Below are positions 23,133-32,719 of a DNA stretch of 64,000 nt, piece after piece. Origin of the DNA: Streptomyces djakartensis (GTDB lineage Bacteria > Actinomycetota > Actinomycetes > Streptomycetales > Streptomycetaceae). Both the position numbers and the translations under genes were made by a program. The notes under the pieces were generated by a model, which saw only the letters and a list, made by a program, of their open reading frames with translations, did no database searches and was not told where the DNA came from. The stretch lies in NCBI RefSeq assembly GCF_014651075.1, contig NZ_BMWE01000023.1:36814-100813 (forward strand). The letters are read 5' to 3'. Each line of letters opens with the position of its first letter. The first letter of the stretch is position 1.

Positions 23133-24425
23133 ATGATGCGTACGCGTCCGCTGAAGGTGGCGCTGCTGGGCTGTGGAGTGGTCGGCTCAGAGGTGGCGCG
23201 CATCATGACGACGCACGCCGACGACCTCACCGCCCGCATCGGAGCCCCGGTGGAGCTCGCGGGCGTGGCCGTACGACGGCCCGACAGGGTGCGCGAGGGC
23301 ATCGCCCCCGAACTCGTCACCACCGACGCCACCGCCCTCGTCAAACGCGGTGACATCGACGTGGTGGTGGAGGTGATCGGCGGCATCGAGCCCGCTCGGA
23401 CCCTCATCACCACCGCCTTCGAGCACGGCGCCTCCGTCGTCTCCGCCAACAAGGCGCTGCTCGCCCAGGACGGCGCCGCCCTGCACGCCGCGGCCGAGGA
23501 GCACGGCAGGGACCTCTACTACGAGGCCGCCGTCGCCGGTGCCATCCCGCTGATCCGGCCGCTGCGCGAGTCCCTCGCCGGCGACAAGATCAACCGGGTG
23601 ATGGGCATCGTCAACGGCACGACGAACTTCATCCTCGACAAGATGGACTCGACCGGGGCCGGGTACCAGGAGGCCCTCGACGAGGCCACCGCCCTGGGGT
23701 ATGCCGAGGCCGATCCGACCGCCGACGTCGAGGGCTTCGACGCCGCCGCCAAGGCCGCCATCCTCGCCGCCATCGCCTTCCACACGCGGGTGCGCCTCGA
23801 CGACGTCCACCGCGAGGGCATGACCGAGGTCACCGCGGCCGACTTCGCCTCCGCGAAGGAGATGGGCTGCACCATCAAGCTGCTCGCCATCTGCGAGCGG
23901 GCCGAGGACGGCGGCTCCGTCACCGCGCGCGTGCACCCCGCCATGATCCCGCTGAGCCACCCGCTGGCCTCCGTGCGCGGCGCCTACAACGCCGTGTTCG
24001 TCGAGTCCGACGCCGCCGGGCAGCTCATGTTCTACGGGCCCGGAGCGGGCGGTTCCCCGACGGCGTCCGCCGTGCTCGGCGACATCGTCGCGGTCTGCCG
24101 CAACCGGATCGGCGGCGCGACCGGACCGGGCGAGTCCGCCTACGCGGCCCTGCCGGTGTCGCCCATGGGCGACGTGGTCACGCGCTACCACATCAGCCTC
24201 GACGTGGCCGACAAACCGGGTGTTCTCGCCCAGGTGGCGACCGTCTTCGCCGAGCACGGAGTCTCGATCGATACGGTTCGCCAGTCGGGGAAGGACGGCG
24301 AGGCCTCCCTCGTCGTCGTCACGCACCGTGCGTCCGACGCCGCCCTCACCGGGACCGTCGAGGCGTTGCGCAAGCTCGACACCGTGCGTGGTGTCGCCAG
24401 CATCATGCGGGTTGAAGGAGAGTAA
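23133..24425 (+). CDS. hom: homoserine dehydrogenase
   Basis: 430 residues; NAD(P)H reduction of aspartate semialdehyde to homoserine, the branch point to threonine and methionine. The Rossmann motif is LLGCGVVGSEVA at about 11-22; the catalytic region follows with VSANKALLA and GIVNGTTNFIL, and AADPTADVEGFDAA-type residues (here YAEADPTADVEGFDAA). A C-terminal ACT domain (SLDVADKPGVLAQVATVF) suggests allosteric control, as in threonine-inhibited enzymes. ATG 23133 has GAGGTCGG just upstream; ATG 23136 is equivalent. First gene of hom-thrC. Confidence 0.95.
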   Translation: MMRTRPLKVALLGCGVVGSEVARIMTTHADDLTARIGAPVELAGVAVRRPDRVREGIAPELVTTDATALVKRGDIDVVVEVIGGIEPARTLITTAFEHGASVVSANKALLAQDGAALHAAAEEHGRDLYYEAAVAGAIPLIRPLRESLAGDKINRVMGIVNGTTNFILDKMDSTGAGYQEALDEATALGYAEADPTADVEGFDAAAKAAILAAIAFHTRVRLDDVHREGMTEVTAADFASAKEMGCTIKLLAICERAEDGGSVTARVHPAMIPLSHPLASVRGAYNAVFVESDAAGQLMFYGPGAGGSPTASAVLGDIVAVCRNRIGGATGPGESAYAALPVSPMGDVVTRYHISLDVADKPGVLAQVATVFAEHGVSIDTVRQSGKDGEASLVVVTHRASDAALTGTVEALRKLDTVRGVASIMRVEGE

Positions 24426-24431
24426 CCAGCA

Positions 24432-25490
24432 ATGACCCACCAGTGGCGCGGAATCATCGAGGAGTACCGGGACCGGCTGCCGGTATCCGACACCACGCCG
24501 GTCGTGACGCTCCGCGAGGGCGGCACGCCGCTCGTGCCCGCGCAGGTGCTCTCCGAGCGCACGGGCTGCGAGGTCCACCTCAAGGTGGAGGGCGCGAACC
24601 CGACCGGTTCCTTCAAGGACCGGGGCATGACCATGGCCATCACGCGGGCCAAGGAGGAGGGCGCGAAGGCGGTCATCTGCGCCTCCACCGGCAACACGTC
24701 GGCCTCCGCCGCCGCGTACGCCGTGCGGGCCGGGATGGTCTGCGCCGTGCTCGTGCCGCAGGGCAAGATCGCGCTCGGCAAGATGGGCCAGGCCCTCGTG
24801 CACGGCGCGAAGATCCTCCAGGTCGACGGCAACTTCGACGACTGCCTCACGCTCGCGCGCGGCCTGAGCGACAACTACCCCGTGGCGCTGGTCAATTCGG
24901 TCAACCCGGTACGTATCGAGGGGCAGAAGACGGCCTCCTTCGAGATCGTCGACATGCTCGGCGACGCCCCCGACATCCACGTCCTGCCGGTGGGCAACGC
25001 GGGCAACATCACGGCCTATTGGAAGGGCTACAAGGAGTACGCCGCCGACGGCGTCGCCTCCCGGACGCCCAGGATGTGGGGTTTCCAGGCCTCCGGCAGC
25101 GCCCCGATCGTGCGCGGCGAGGTCGTCAAGGACCCGTCGACCATCGCCACCGCCATCCGCATCGGCAACCCGGCCTCGTGGCAGTACGCGCTTGCGGCGC
25201 GGGACGAATCGGGCGGTTTCATCGACGAGGTGACGGACCGTGAGATTCTGCGCGCCTACCGTCTGTTGGCCTCGCAGGAGGGCGTCTTCGTCGAGCCCGC
25301 CTCCGCCGCGTCCGTCGCCGGTCTGCTGAAGGCCGCCGAGCTGGGCAAGGTCGACCCGGGGCAGCGGATCGTGTGCACCGTCACGGGCAACGGACTGAAG
25401 GACCCCGACTGGGCCGTCGCCGGTGCCCCGCAGCCGGTCACCGTCCCGGTCGACTCGGCCGCCGCGGCGGCGCGCCTGGGCCTGGCCTGA
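24432..25490 (+). CDS. thrC: threonine synthase
   Basis: 352 residues; PLP-dependent conversion of O-phosphohomoserine to threonine. PLP Lys is K62 in NPTGSFKDRGM; the phosphate-binding loop is GNAGNIT and the substrate-binding STGNTSAS segment is present. It starts 6 bp after hom with a GAAGGAGAG ribosome binding site that overlaps the hom end, so the two are one operon. Confidence 0.95.
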   Translation: MTHQWRGIIEEYRDRLPVSDTTPVVTLREGGTPLVPAQVLSERTGCEVHLKVEGANPTGSFKDRGMTMAITRAKEEGAKAVICASTGNTSASAAAYAVRAGMVCAVLVPQGKIALGKMGQALVHGAKILQVDGNFDDCLTLARGLSDNYPVALVNSVNPVRIEGQKTASFEIVDMLGDAPDIHVLPVGNAGNITAYWKGYKEYAADGVASRTPRMWGFQASGSAPIVRGEVVKDPSTIATAIRIGNPASWQYALAARDESGGFIDEVTDREILRAYRLLASQEGVFVEPASAASVAGLLKAAELGKVDPGQRIVCTVTGNGLKDPDWAVAGAPQPVTVPVDSAAAAARLGLA

Positions 25491-25526
25491 GGTGCGCCTC
25501 GGGCCCGCCTGACCTGCGCCGACGCC

Positions 25527-25549
25527 CCGGGCGCCGGTGTAGCGCCCGG
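25527..25549 (+). terminator. weak hairpin after thrC
   Basis: An 8-bp stem CCGGGCGC/GCGCCCGG with a 7-nt loop, 37 bp downstream of the thrC stop. Partial termination before thrB is plausible. The rest of the 362-bp spacer 25491-25852 probably contains the thrB promoter but no convincing box pair was found. Confidence 0.5.
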
Positions 25550-25852
25550 CACGGCCCGGCGTAAGACGGCGCTTGCCCTGGGGGCTTCCCTACGGGGGGT
25601 GCACAGGGGGCTTACGACACGCATCGTGCGCCTCCTGTGCGCCCTATGTCGTCACAGAACCTTCCTTCGATAGGCTGTACTGAACCCGCCCGCCGCATAT
25701 GCCTCCGCACGGAGCGCGGTACCGCGCCGTCCCCGCGGCCGGAAACCCGCCGGCCACCCCGGCCGGCAGCGGCCCCCAGGGTTCTCGTACACCATCGGAT
25801 GTCCGTCCCACGTCATTCGACCATCACGCAGCTCAAGGAGAGTCATCGAGCG

Positions 25853-26791
25853 ATGGCCGGTCCAGCGTTCCGCGCCGCCGCCGTCCGGGTGCGCGTCCCC
25901 GCCACCAGCGCCAACCTCGGCCCGGGCTTCGACGCCCTCGGCCTCGCGCTGGGCTTGTACGACGACGTCGTCGTCCGGGTGGCCGACTCCGGGCTGCACA
26001 TCGACATCGCGGGGGAGGGCAGCGAGACACTGCCGCGCGATGAGCAGCACCTCCTCGTCCGTTCCCTGCGCACCGCCTTCGACCTGCTGGGCGGACAGCC
26101 GCGCGGTCTGGAGATCGTCTGCGCCAACCGCATTCCGCACGGCCGGGGGCTCGGCTCCTCCTCGGCCGCCATCTGCGCCGGGATCGTCGCCGCCCGCGCC
26201 GTGACCATAGGCGCCGAGGCCAAGCTCGACGACACCGCGCTGCTGGAGCTCGCCACCGAGATCGAGGGCCACCCCGACAACGTCGCCGCGTGCCTGCTGG
26301 GCGGCTTCACCCTGTCGTGGATGGAGGGCGGCGCGGCCCGCGCGATCAGGATGGACCCCGCCGATTCCATCGTTCCGGTGGTTTTCGTACCCGGAAAGCC
26401 GGTACTCACCGAGACGGCGCGCGGCCTGCTCCCGCGCACCGTCCCGCACGTCGACGCAGCCACCAACGCGGGCCGGGCCGCCCTGCTCGTCGAGGCCCTC
26501 ACCCGCCGCCCCGAGCTGCTGCTGCCCGCCACCGAGGACCGGCTGCACCAGGAGTACCGCGCCCCCGCCATGCCCGAGAGCACCGCGCTGGTGGAGCGGC
26601 TGCGGTCCGAGGGCGTCCCCGCGGTCATCTCCGGTGCCGGACCGACGGTCATGGCGCTGACCGACGAGGCCACCGCCGACAAGGTCGAGGCCCTGGCGGG
26701 CGCGGACTGGGCGGCGAACCGGCTGCGCCTCGATCAGCAGGGCGCGAGCGTGCTTCCGCTCGCGACGTCCGGCGAGTCCGGCGACATCTAG
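25853..26791 (+). CDS. thrB: homoserine kinase
   Basis: 312 residues; ATP-dependent phosphorylation of homoserine, feeding ThrC. GHMP kinase motifs: VPATSANLGPGFDALGLAL at the N terminus, the ATP-binding PHGRGLGSSSAAI at about 96-107 and the C-terminal ISGAGPTVMAL. ATG 25853 is preceded by AAGGAGAG; earlier in-frame starts encode a non-homologous leader. It is separated from thrC by a long spacer and is likely transcribed at least partly on its own. Confidence 0.93.
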   Translation: MAGPAFRAAAVRVRVPATSANLGPGFDALGLALGLYDDVVVRVADSGLHIDIAGEGSETLPRDEQHLLVRSLRTAFDLLGGQPRGLEIVCANRIPHGRGLGSSSAAICAGIVAARAVTIGAEAKLDDTALLELATEIEGHPDNVAACLLGGFTLSWMEGGAARAIRMDPADSIVPVVFVPGKPVLTETARGLLPRTVPHVDAATNAGRAALLVEALTRRPELLLPATEDRLHQEYRAPAMPESTALVERLRSEGVPAVISGAGPTVMALTDEATADKVEALAGADWAANRLRLDQQGASVLPLATSGESGDI

Positions 26792-27193
26792 AAGCACACG
26801 GTTGCCGGATTTGGAGAGGGGGAATGTTTGTTGGATCCGGTAGTGTTAACCTCAAGTCTGCACCCGACCCCACCATGGCGAGGTGCCTCGTGTCCCCGTC
26901 CGGGACAGACATTCTTCCGGGAGCCCCCCAAACCGCACTGTGTTCCGTACGTCGGACCGTACGTCCTACACGGACACTGAGCGGGGCGCAGGGCACGCTC
27001 CGGAACCGGTGCTACCACGCCGCGTGACACTGACACTGGGTGCCACGACACAAGGAAGCGCCATCACCAGATTCCTCCGCCGTTTAGGCGGACCACCGCC
27101 CCGGCACGGTTCACACCAGACGAACCGAAGCCGGACAGCACAACCGGTCGCCGAGCCAGACAGGCCGACGTCCGCTCCAGGGAAGGACCCTTC
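26792..27193 (+). promoter_or_regulatory. long rho leader region
   Basis: 402 bases without a gene between thrB and rho. A relatively AT-rich patch at 26815-26860 (GTTGGATCCGGTAGTGTTAA) is the best promoter candidate, which would give an mRNA leader of about 330 nt. Long unstructured, C-rich leaders are where Rho autoregulates in other bacteria; that is inference here. Confidence 0.45.
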
Positions 27194-29209
27194 GTGAGCG
27201 ACACCACCGATCTGATGGGCGCACGTGTCGAGGAGACAGCTGCCGCGCCCGCCACGGACGCCTCCGCGCCTGCCGCCGGTGCCGGCTCCCGGCGGCGCCG
27301 CGGTACCGGCCTCGAGGGCATGGTGCTGGCCGAACTGCAGCAGGTCGCATCCGGCCTCGGCATCAGGGGTACCGCGCGTATGCGCAAGAGCCAGCTGATC
27401 GAGGTCATCAAGGAGGCCCAGGCGTCCGGCGGGGCCGCTCCGGCGGCGAAGGCCGACGCCCCCGCCGAGGCCAAGCCGAAGCGCCGCGCCACCTCCCGCA
27501 CCCGTACGGGCGACAACGCGGAGAAGGCCGACAAGCAGGCGGACGCGAAGCAGCCCTCCGAGGCCCCCGCCGAGAAGGCCGAGAAGGCCACGGCGCAGCA
27601 GCAGATCGAGATCCCCGGCCAGCCGGCCTCCGACGACGCTCCCGCCGAGCGTCGCCGTCGCCGTGCCACCGCCGACGCCGGATCCCCGGCTTCCGCTCCC
27701 GAGACGGTCGCCGCCGAGGCGAAGAACGACTCCAAGGGCGACGCGCCGGCGCAGCAGCAGTCGCAGCAGCAGTCCCAGAACGACGCCAAGTCCGACTCCG
27801 GTGACGGCGGCGAGGGCCGTCGGCGCGACCGCCGTGACCGCGGCCGGGACCGCGACCGCGACCGCGGCCGGGGCAACAAGGGCGACGACCAGCAGGGCGG
27901 CCAGCGCGGCCAGCAGCAGAACCAGCAGGGCGGCGGCCGTCAGGACCGTGGCGGCCAGCAGGACGACGACGACTTCGAGGGCGGCCGTCGTGGCCGCCGC
28001 GGGCGTTACCGCGACCGCCGTGGCCGTCGTGGCCGCGACGACGTGCAGGAGCCGCAGATCGCCGAGGACGACGTCCTGATCCCCGTCGCGGGCATCCTGG
28101 ACATCCTCGACAACTACGCCTTCATCCGCACGTCCGGCTACCTGCCCGGCCCGAACGACGTGTACGTCTCCCTCGCCCAGGTCCGCAAGAACGGCCTGCG
28201 CAAGGGCGACCACATCACCGGTGCCGTGCGCCAGCCCAAGGAAGGCGAGCGCCGCGAGAAGTTCAACGCGCTGGTGCGCCTGGACTCCGTCAACGGCATG
28301 GCCCCCGAACACGGCCGTGGCCGCCCGGAGTTCAACAAGCTGACGCCGCTGTACCCGCAGGACCGGCTCCGTCTGGAGACCGACCCGGGCGTGCTGACCA
28401 CCCGCATCATCGACCTCGTGTCGCCGATCGGTAAGGGCCAGCGCGGTCTGATCGTGGCCCCGCCGAAGACCGGCAAGACCATGATCATGCAGGCGATCGC
28501 CAACGCGATCACCCACAACAACCCCGAGTGCCACCTGATGGTCGTCCTGGTCGACGAGCGTCCGGAAGAGGTCACCGACATGCAGCGGTCGGTCAAGGGC
28601 GAGGTCATCTCCTCGACCTTCGACCGCCCGGCCGAGGACCACACCACGGTCGCCGAGCTCGCCATCGAGCGCGCCAAGCGCCTGGTGGAGCTGGGCCACG
28701 ACGTGGTCGTGCTGCTCGACTCGATCACGCGTCTGGGCCGCGCGTACAACCTCGCCGCCCCGGCCTCCGGCCGCATCCTGTCCGGTGGTGTCGATTCCAC
28801 GGCGCTGTACCCGCCGAAGCGCTTCTTCGGTGCCGCGCGGAACATCGAGGACGGCGGCTCGCTGACCATCCTCGCCACCGCCCTGGTGGACACCGGGTCC
28901 CGCATGGACGAGGTGATCTTCGAGGAGTTCAAGGGCACCGGCAACATGGAGCTCAAGCTCGACCGGAAGCTCGCCGACAAGCGCATCTTCCCGGCGGTGG
29001 ACGTCGACGCGTCCGGCACCCGTAAGGAAGAGATCCTGCTCGGCGGCGAGGAGCTCGCCGTCGTGTGGAAGCTGCGCCGGGTGCTGCACGCGCTCGACCA
29101 GCAGCAGGCGATCGAGCTGCTCCTCGACAAGATGAAGCAGACCAAGTCGAACGTCGAGTTCCTGATGCAGATCCAGAAGACGACGCCGACGCCTGGGAAC
29201 GGTGACTGA
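27194..29209 (+). CDS. rho: transcription termination factor Rho
   Basis: 671 residues, GTG start with GAAGGA. After the N-terminal helical Rho-N domain (LEGMVLAELQQVASGLGI, about 36-72) comes a very long insertion of about 210 residues, rich first in Ala/Glu/Lys then in Arg/Gly/Asp (RRRDRRDRGRDRDRDRGRG), as in high-GC Gram-positive Rho proteins. Then the cold-shock-type RNA-binding domain (DILDNYAFIRTSGYLPG) and the RecA-like ATPase with Walker A PPKTGKTM and Walker B VVVLLDSITR. The hexameric helicase terminates untranslated RNA; the insertion increases RNA affinity in relatives. Compared with E. coli Rho (419 residues) it is over 250 residues longer. Confidence 0.95.
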   Translation: MSDTTDLMGARVEETAAAPATDASAPAAGAGSRRRRGTGLEGMVLAELQQVASGLGIRGTARMRKSQLIEVIKEAQASGGAAPAAKADAPAEAKPKRRATSRTRTGDNAEKADKQADAKQPSEAPAEKAEKATAQQQIEIPGQPASDDAPAERRRRRATADAGSPASAPETVAAEAKNDSKGDAPAQQQSQQQSQNDAKSDSGDGGEGRRRDRRDRGRDRDRDRGRGNKGDDQQGGQRGQQQNQQGGGRQDRGGQQDDDDFEGGRRGRRGRYRDRRGRRGRDDVQEPQIAEDDVLIPVAGILDILDNYAFIRTSGYLPGPNDVYVSLAQVRKNGLRKGDHITGAVRQPKEGERREKFNALVRLDSVNGMAPEHGRGRPEFNKLTPLYPQDRLRLETDPGVLTTRIIDLVSPIGKGQRGLIVAPPKTGKTMIMQAIANAITHNNPECHLMVVLVDERPEEVTDMQRSVKGEVISSTFDRPAEDHTTVAELAIERAKRLVELGHDVVVLLDSITRLGRAYNLAAPASGRILSGGVDSTALYPPKRFFGAARNIEDGGSLTILATALVDTGSRMDEVIFEEFKGTGNMELKLDRKLADKRIFPAVDVDASGTRKEEILLGGEELAVVWKLRRVLHALDQQQAIELLLDKMKQTKSNVEFLMQIQKTTPTPGNGD

Positions 29210-29230
29210 GCGCCGTCGAGGTTCGGCTGT

Positions 29231-29282
29231 TCGTCGGCTGCGGCTTCGCCGTGGCTGGTCGCGCAGTTCCCCGCGCCCCTCA
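29231..29282 (-). repeat. Streptomyces intergenic repeat, copy 1
   Basis: Contains CTGGTCGCGCAGTTCCCCGC followed by GCCCCT, the abundant short intergenic repeat that recurs throughout Streptomyces genomes. The reverse complement core AGGGGCGCGGGGAACTGCGC recurs at 32547. Confidence 0.7.
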
Positions 29283-29290
29283 GGGACGTA

Positions 29291-29330
29291 AGGGCCGCCC
29301 CCCGTTCGGAAGCGAACGGGGGGCGGCCCT
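29291..29330 (+). terminator. rho terminator
   Basis: An 18-bp perfect stem (29291-29308 with 29313-29330) around a GAAG tetraloop, followed by TTCG. One of the strongest hairpins in the window. Confidence 0.9.
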
Positions 29331-29396
29331 TTCGCGATGAGCGGGCGGGTTAGGATCACGCTCTCTTCGAACTTGTGATCCCAAGGGGGGACATAC

Positions 29397-31184
29397 ATGG
29401 GTACACCCATGCCTGGGGGCGGGCGGCACAGACGCCGCATACGGATCGCCCTGCCCGTCGCCGCCGCCGGTGCCGCGGCCGCCGTGACCGCCGCGCTGCT
29501 GACGACGTCCGCCGGTGCGGCCGCCGCGCTGCCGCAGCCGCCGGTCAGGCCCGCCACCAGCTCACCGTCGCTCGCCGAGCTGGAGAAGCGGATCGCCGGC
29601 GCCATGTCCGGCGACGACACGGCGGGCAGGACGAGCAAGGCGTCGCTCAGCGCCGACACGGGCCCGAGCCGCATCGACCCGAAGATCATCGGCGGCACCG
29701 AGACCACCATCAGCACGGCCCCCTGGATGGCGCAGCTCCACTACTACGACAAGCGGGGCACCTCCACCACGAGTGACGACATCGGCTTCTTCTGCGGTGG
29801 CGCCGTCGTCGCGCCGACGAAGATCCTCACCGCCGCGCACTGCGTCAAGGGCTACAACTGGAACGCCAACGGCGTCGTCGTCACCGGCACCTCCGAGCTG
29901 CCCTCGGACGGCGGGACGGACCTGCACGGCGGTGTCGCGAAGCCCGTCCTGCGGCAGTGGAGCCACCCGTCGTACAACGCGACGACCATCGACAACGACA
30001 TCGCGCTCCTCACCCTGCCGGAGCCGGTCAGGGCCACGCCGATCCGGATGACGACGTCCGGCGACACGGCCTCGTACCAGGCCGGTACCAGCGCCAAGGT
30101 CTACGGCTGGGGCCGCACCAGCTCGACCAGCGACGACATCTCCGAGACGCTGAAGACGGCCACGCTGCCGATCCAGTCCGACACCACCTGCGCCGGCGCC
30201 TACGGCAGCGACTTCGTCAAGGGCCACATGGTCTGCGCGGGCAAGCCCGCCACCGGCAGCGACACCGGCACCACCACCGCCTGCAACGGCGACTCCGGCG
30301 GCCCGCTGGTCGTGAACAACCGGATCGTCGGAGTCGTGTCCTGGGGCGTGACGGACTGCGTCGCCAAGGGCGCCTACAGCGTCTTCAGCAAGGTCAGCAC
30401 GTACGTCGGCGCCGCCTACCCGCGCGTGGACGACACCAACATCAACGGCGACCACAGGGCCGACCTGTGGGTCCGCAACGCCTCCACGAAGACCGGGTAC
30501 TCCAAGAACTCCAAGGGCACGTCGTTCGACGCCCGCGAGTCCTGGGGCGACTGGGGCGGCGTCAACCTCCTCCTCCAGGCCGACCTCGACCGCGACGGCT
30601 ACCAGGACGTGGTCTACCGCCGCAGCAGCGACGGCGACGTCTTCTGGGGCTCCGGCCGCACCGGGGCCACCCGGCAGATCGCCGACAACTGGAAGACCCG
30701 CACCCGCATCATCACCCCGGGTGACGTCACCGGCGACTACCTGCCCGACCTGCTCTCGGTCGACTCCGCGGGCGTGATGTGGATCTACCCGGGCAAGGGC
30801 GACGGCACCTTCGCGCCCCGCGTGCAGGTCGGCTCCGGCTGGAACCAGTACAACTCCGTCCGCGGCCACGGCGACTTCACCGGCGACGGCAAGACGGACC
30901 TGATCGCCCGCAGCTCGTCCGGCGGCTACCTCTACCTCTACAAGGGCACCGGCAAGGCCGGCTCGGGCGCCTTCTCGGCCCGGGTCAAGGTGCGCACCTG
31001 GGACGGCTACAACGCCTTCGACGCACCCGGTGACGTCACCGGCGACGGCAAGGCCGACTTCCTGGCCCGCACCCCCGGCGGCACGCTCTACCTGTACGCG
31101 GGCACCGGCAAGGCCACCAGCGAGATCTTCGCCACAAGGATGTCCGTGGGAACCGATTTCGAGCAGTACGACATCTTCGGCTGA
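29397..31184 (+). CDS. secreted trypsin-like serine protease with FG-GAP repeats
   Basis: 595 residues. A basic N terminus and long hydrophobic stretch (RRRIRIALPVAAAGAAAAV) form a signal peptide, followed by a propeptide of about 50 residues. The mature chymotrypsin-fold domain begins at IIGGTET; the catalytic triad is His in LTAAHC, Asp in IDNDIALL and Ser in GDSGGPL, with Cys pairs for disulfides. The C-terminal 240 residues contain FG-GAP/VCBS-type repeats (DTNINGDHRADLWV, DLDRDGYQDVVY, DVTGDYLPDLLS, DFTGDGKTDLIA, DVTGDGKADFLA), likely a calcium-binding beta-propeller for binding substrate or cell surface. Start ATG has GGGGGGAC nearby; it is a single-gene unit. Confidence 0.92.
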   Translation: MGTPMPGGGRHRRRIRIALPVAAAGAAAAVTAALLTTSAGAAAALPQPPVRPATSSPSLAELEKRIAGAMSGDDTAGRTSKASLSADTGPSRIDPKIIGGTETTISTAPWMAQLHYYDKRGTSTTSDDIGFFCGGAVVAPTKILTAAHCVKGYNWNANGVVVTGTSELPSDGGTDLHGGVAKPVLRQWSHPSYNATTIDNDIALLTLPEPVRATPIRMTTSGDTASYQAGTSAKVYGWGRTSSTSDDISETLKTATLPIQSDTTCAGAYGSDFVKGHMVCAGKPATGSDTGTTTACNGDSGGPLVVNNRIVGVVSWGVTDCVAKGAYSVFSKVSTYVGAAYPRVDDTNINGDHRADLWVRNASTKTGYSKNSKGTSFDARESWGDWGGVNLLLQADLDRDGYQDVVYRRSSDGDVFWGSGRTGATRQIADNWKTRTRIITPGDVTGDYLPDLLSVDSAGVMWIYPGKGDGTFAPRVQVGSGWNQYNSVRGHGDFTGDGKTDLIARSSSGGYLYLYKGTGKAGSGAFSARVKVRTWDGYNAFDAPGDVTGDGKADFLARTPGGTLYLYAGTGKATSEIFATRMSVGTDFEQYDIFG

Positions 31185-31227
31185 AATCGCAGGTGAGCGG
31201 GGTACGCCCCACTACGTCCGAACACGC

Positions 31228-31260
31228 ACTGTGCCCACCGCCGTACGCGGTGGGCACAGT
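31228..31260 (+). terminator. terminator after serine protease gene
   Basis: A 14-bp perfect stem (ACTGTGCCCACCGC at 31228-31241 with 31247-31260), 5-nt loop, 43 bp past the stop. Confidence 0.88.
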
Positions 31261-31396
31261 CCGTTGTGCAACCCTTTCCCGAGTTTCCCCGTCTGACCAG
31301 GCGGAGTGACGATGGTGCCGGGGGAGAGTCCCCCGACCGAGGACGCCTGGCACCTGACTGCAGGGGGTAACCGACCGAAGACGAGCTGAGGAGCCC

Positions 31397-32533
31397 ATGT
31401 CTGCCGAGAGCACGCCGGGCCCGGGCATACCGGGCGGAACCGGCACCAACGGACCACGCCACCGCGCCAAGGGCCGGCGCCGCAAGCCCCCCACGCGCCA
31501 CAAGGCCCTGATGATCACGGCCTGGACCGCGGCGGGCATCGTCGTCCTCGGCGGCACCGGGGCGGGGTACCTGTACTTCAAGCTCAACGGCAACCTCAAG
31601 AGCGTCGACATCGACCAGGCCCTCGGCACCGACCGGCCCGAGAAGGCCGACAACGGCTCCGAGAACATCCTCGTCCTCGGCTCCGACACCCGCGCCGGCG
31701 GCAACAAGAAGCTCGGCGGCGGCACCGACGACGGCAGCGCCCGCTCCGACACGGCGATGATCGTGCACATCCACAAGGGCCACAAGAAGGCCAGCGTGGT
31801 CTCCATCCCGCGCGACACCCTCATCGACCGGCCGTCGTGCACGGACACCAAGGGCGACGAACACCCCGCGGCGAACGGCGTGATGTTCAACTCCGCGTAC
31901 TCCACCGGCGGGGCCGCCTGCGCCGTGAAGACCGTGGAGTCGATCACCGACCTGCGCATGGACCACTACCTGGAGGTCGACTTCGCCGGCTTCCAGAAGC
32001 TCATCGACGACCTCGGCGGCGTCGAGGTCACCACGACCAAGAGCATCGACGACCCCGACAGCCACCTGAAGCTGAAGGCCGGCACCCACAGACTCGACGG
32101 AGAGCAGGCCCTCGGTCTGGTCCGCACCCGCCACGGCGTCGGCGACGGCTCCGACCTCGGCCGCATCCAGCTCCAGCAGGCCTTCATCAAGGCCCTGCTG
32201 CACCAGGTCGAGGACGTCGGCGTCTTCAGCGACCCCAAGAAGCTGCTCGACCTCGCGGAGACCGCGACCAAGACGGTGACGACCGACTCCGGCCTCGGCT
32301 CGGTCAACGACCTCGCGTCGTTCGCGAACGGCCTCAAGGGCATCAGCCCGTCCCACATGCACATGGTCACCATGCCGGTCGCCTACGACCCGGCCGACCC
32401 CAACCGCGTCCTGCTCCAGAAGAAGAAGGCCCAGCAGATCTGGGACGCCCTGGAACACGACAGGCCGATCCCGAAGTCGGCCACGGCGCACTCGGCAGCG
32501 GGCGAGGCCAAGGGCGTCGTGAGTGCGCCCTGA
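31397..32533 (+). CDS. LytR-CpsA-Psr (LCP) family cell wall ligase
   Basis: 378 residues. Short cytoplasmic basic N terminus, one membrane helix (ALMITAWTAAGIVVLGGTGAG, about 37-57), then an extracellular LCP domain: NILVLGSDTRAG, ARSDTAMIVHIH, VVSIPRDTLI (Arg and Asp that bind the pyrophosphate lipid), the FAGFQKLIDDLGGVEV segment and GLVRTRHGVGDGSDLGR. LCP enzymes attach teichoic acid or glycopolymers from lipid carriers to peptidoglycan. It lies upstream of rpmE, as expected for Streptomyces. Confidence 0.92.
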   Translation: MSAESTPGPGIPGGTGTNGPRHRAKGRRRKPPTRHKALMITAWTAAGIVVLGGTGAGYLYFKLNGNLKSVDIDQALGTDRPEKADNGSENILVLGSDTRAGGNKKLGGGTDDGSARSDTAMIVHIHKGHKKASVVSIPRDTLIDRPSCTDTKGDEHPAANGVMFNSAYSTGGAACAVKTVESITDLRMDHYLEVDFAGFQKLIDDLGGVEVTTTKSIDDPDSHLKLKAGTHRLDGEQALGLVRTRHGVGDGSDLGRIQLQQAFIKALLHQVEDVGVFSDPKKLLDLAETATKTVTTDSGLGSVNDLASFANGLKGISPSHMHMVTMPVAYDPADPNRVLLQKKKAQQIWDALEHDRPIPKSATAHSAAGEAKGVVSAP

Positions 32534-32546
32534 GGGGCACGTCCCC

Positions 32547-32573
32547 AGGGGCGCGGGGAACTGCGCGCGCAAC
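32547..32573 (+). repeat. Streptomyces intergenic repeat, copy 2
   Basis: AGGGGCGCGGGGAACTGCGC is the inverse of the core at 29261-29280, located just after the LCP gene. Copy 1 is after rho. Both lie downstream of genes. Confidence 0.7.
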
Positions 32574-32719
32574 CCAGGACAACCCGCAGGGAATAGATCA
32601 CGACAACCCCCGGTTTTGGGAGTAGGCCCCAGTCCTGGCAGACTGGTACGTCGGCTCCGGTTCACGCTCCCGCACCCCGCGGCAGCGACCCGGCGCCCTC
32701 CCGGAACCTAGGAGACACC

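Noticed and set aside
26966..29716. 916-codon open frame on the minus strand opposite rho
   Set aside because: High-GC third-position bias makes antisense frames stay open. It has Val/Leu/Gly/Arg-rich low complexity and no motif, while the plus strand is a clear Rho.
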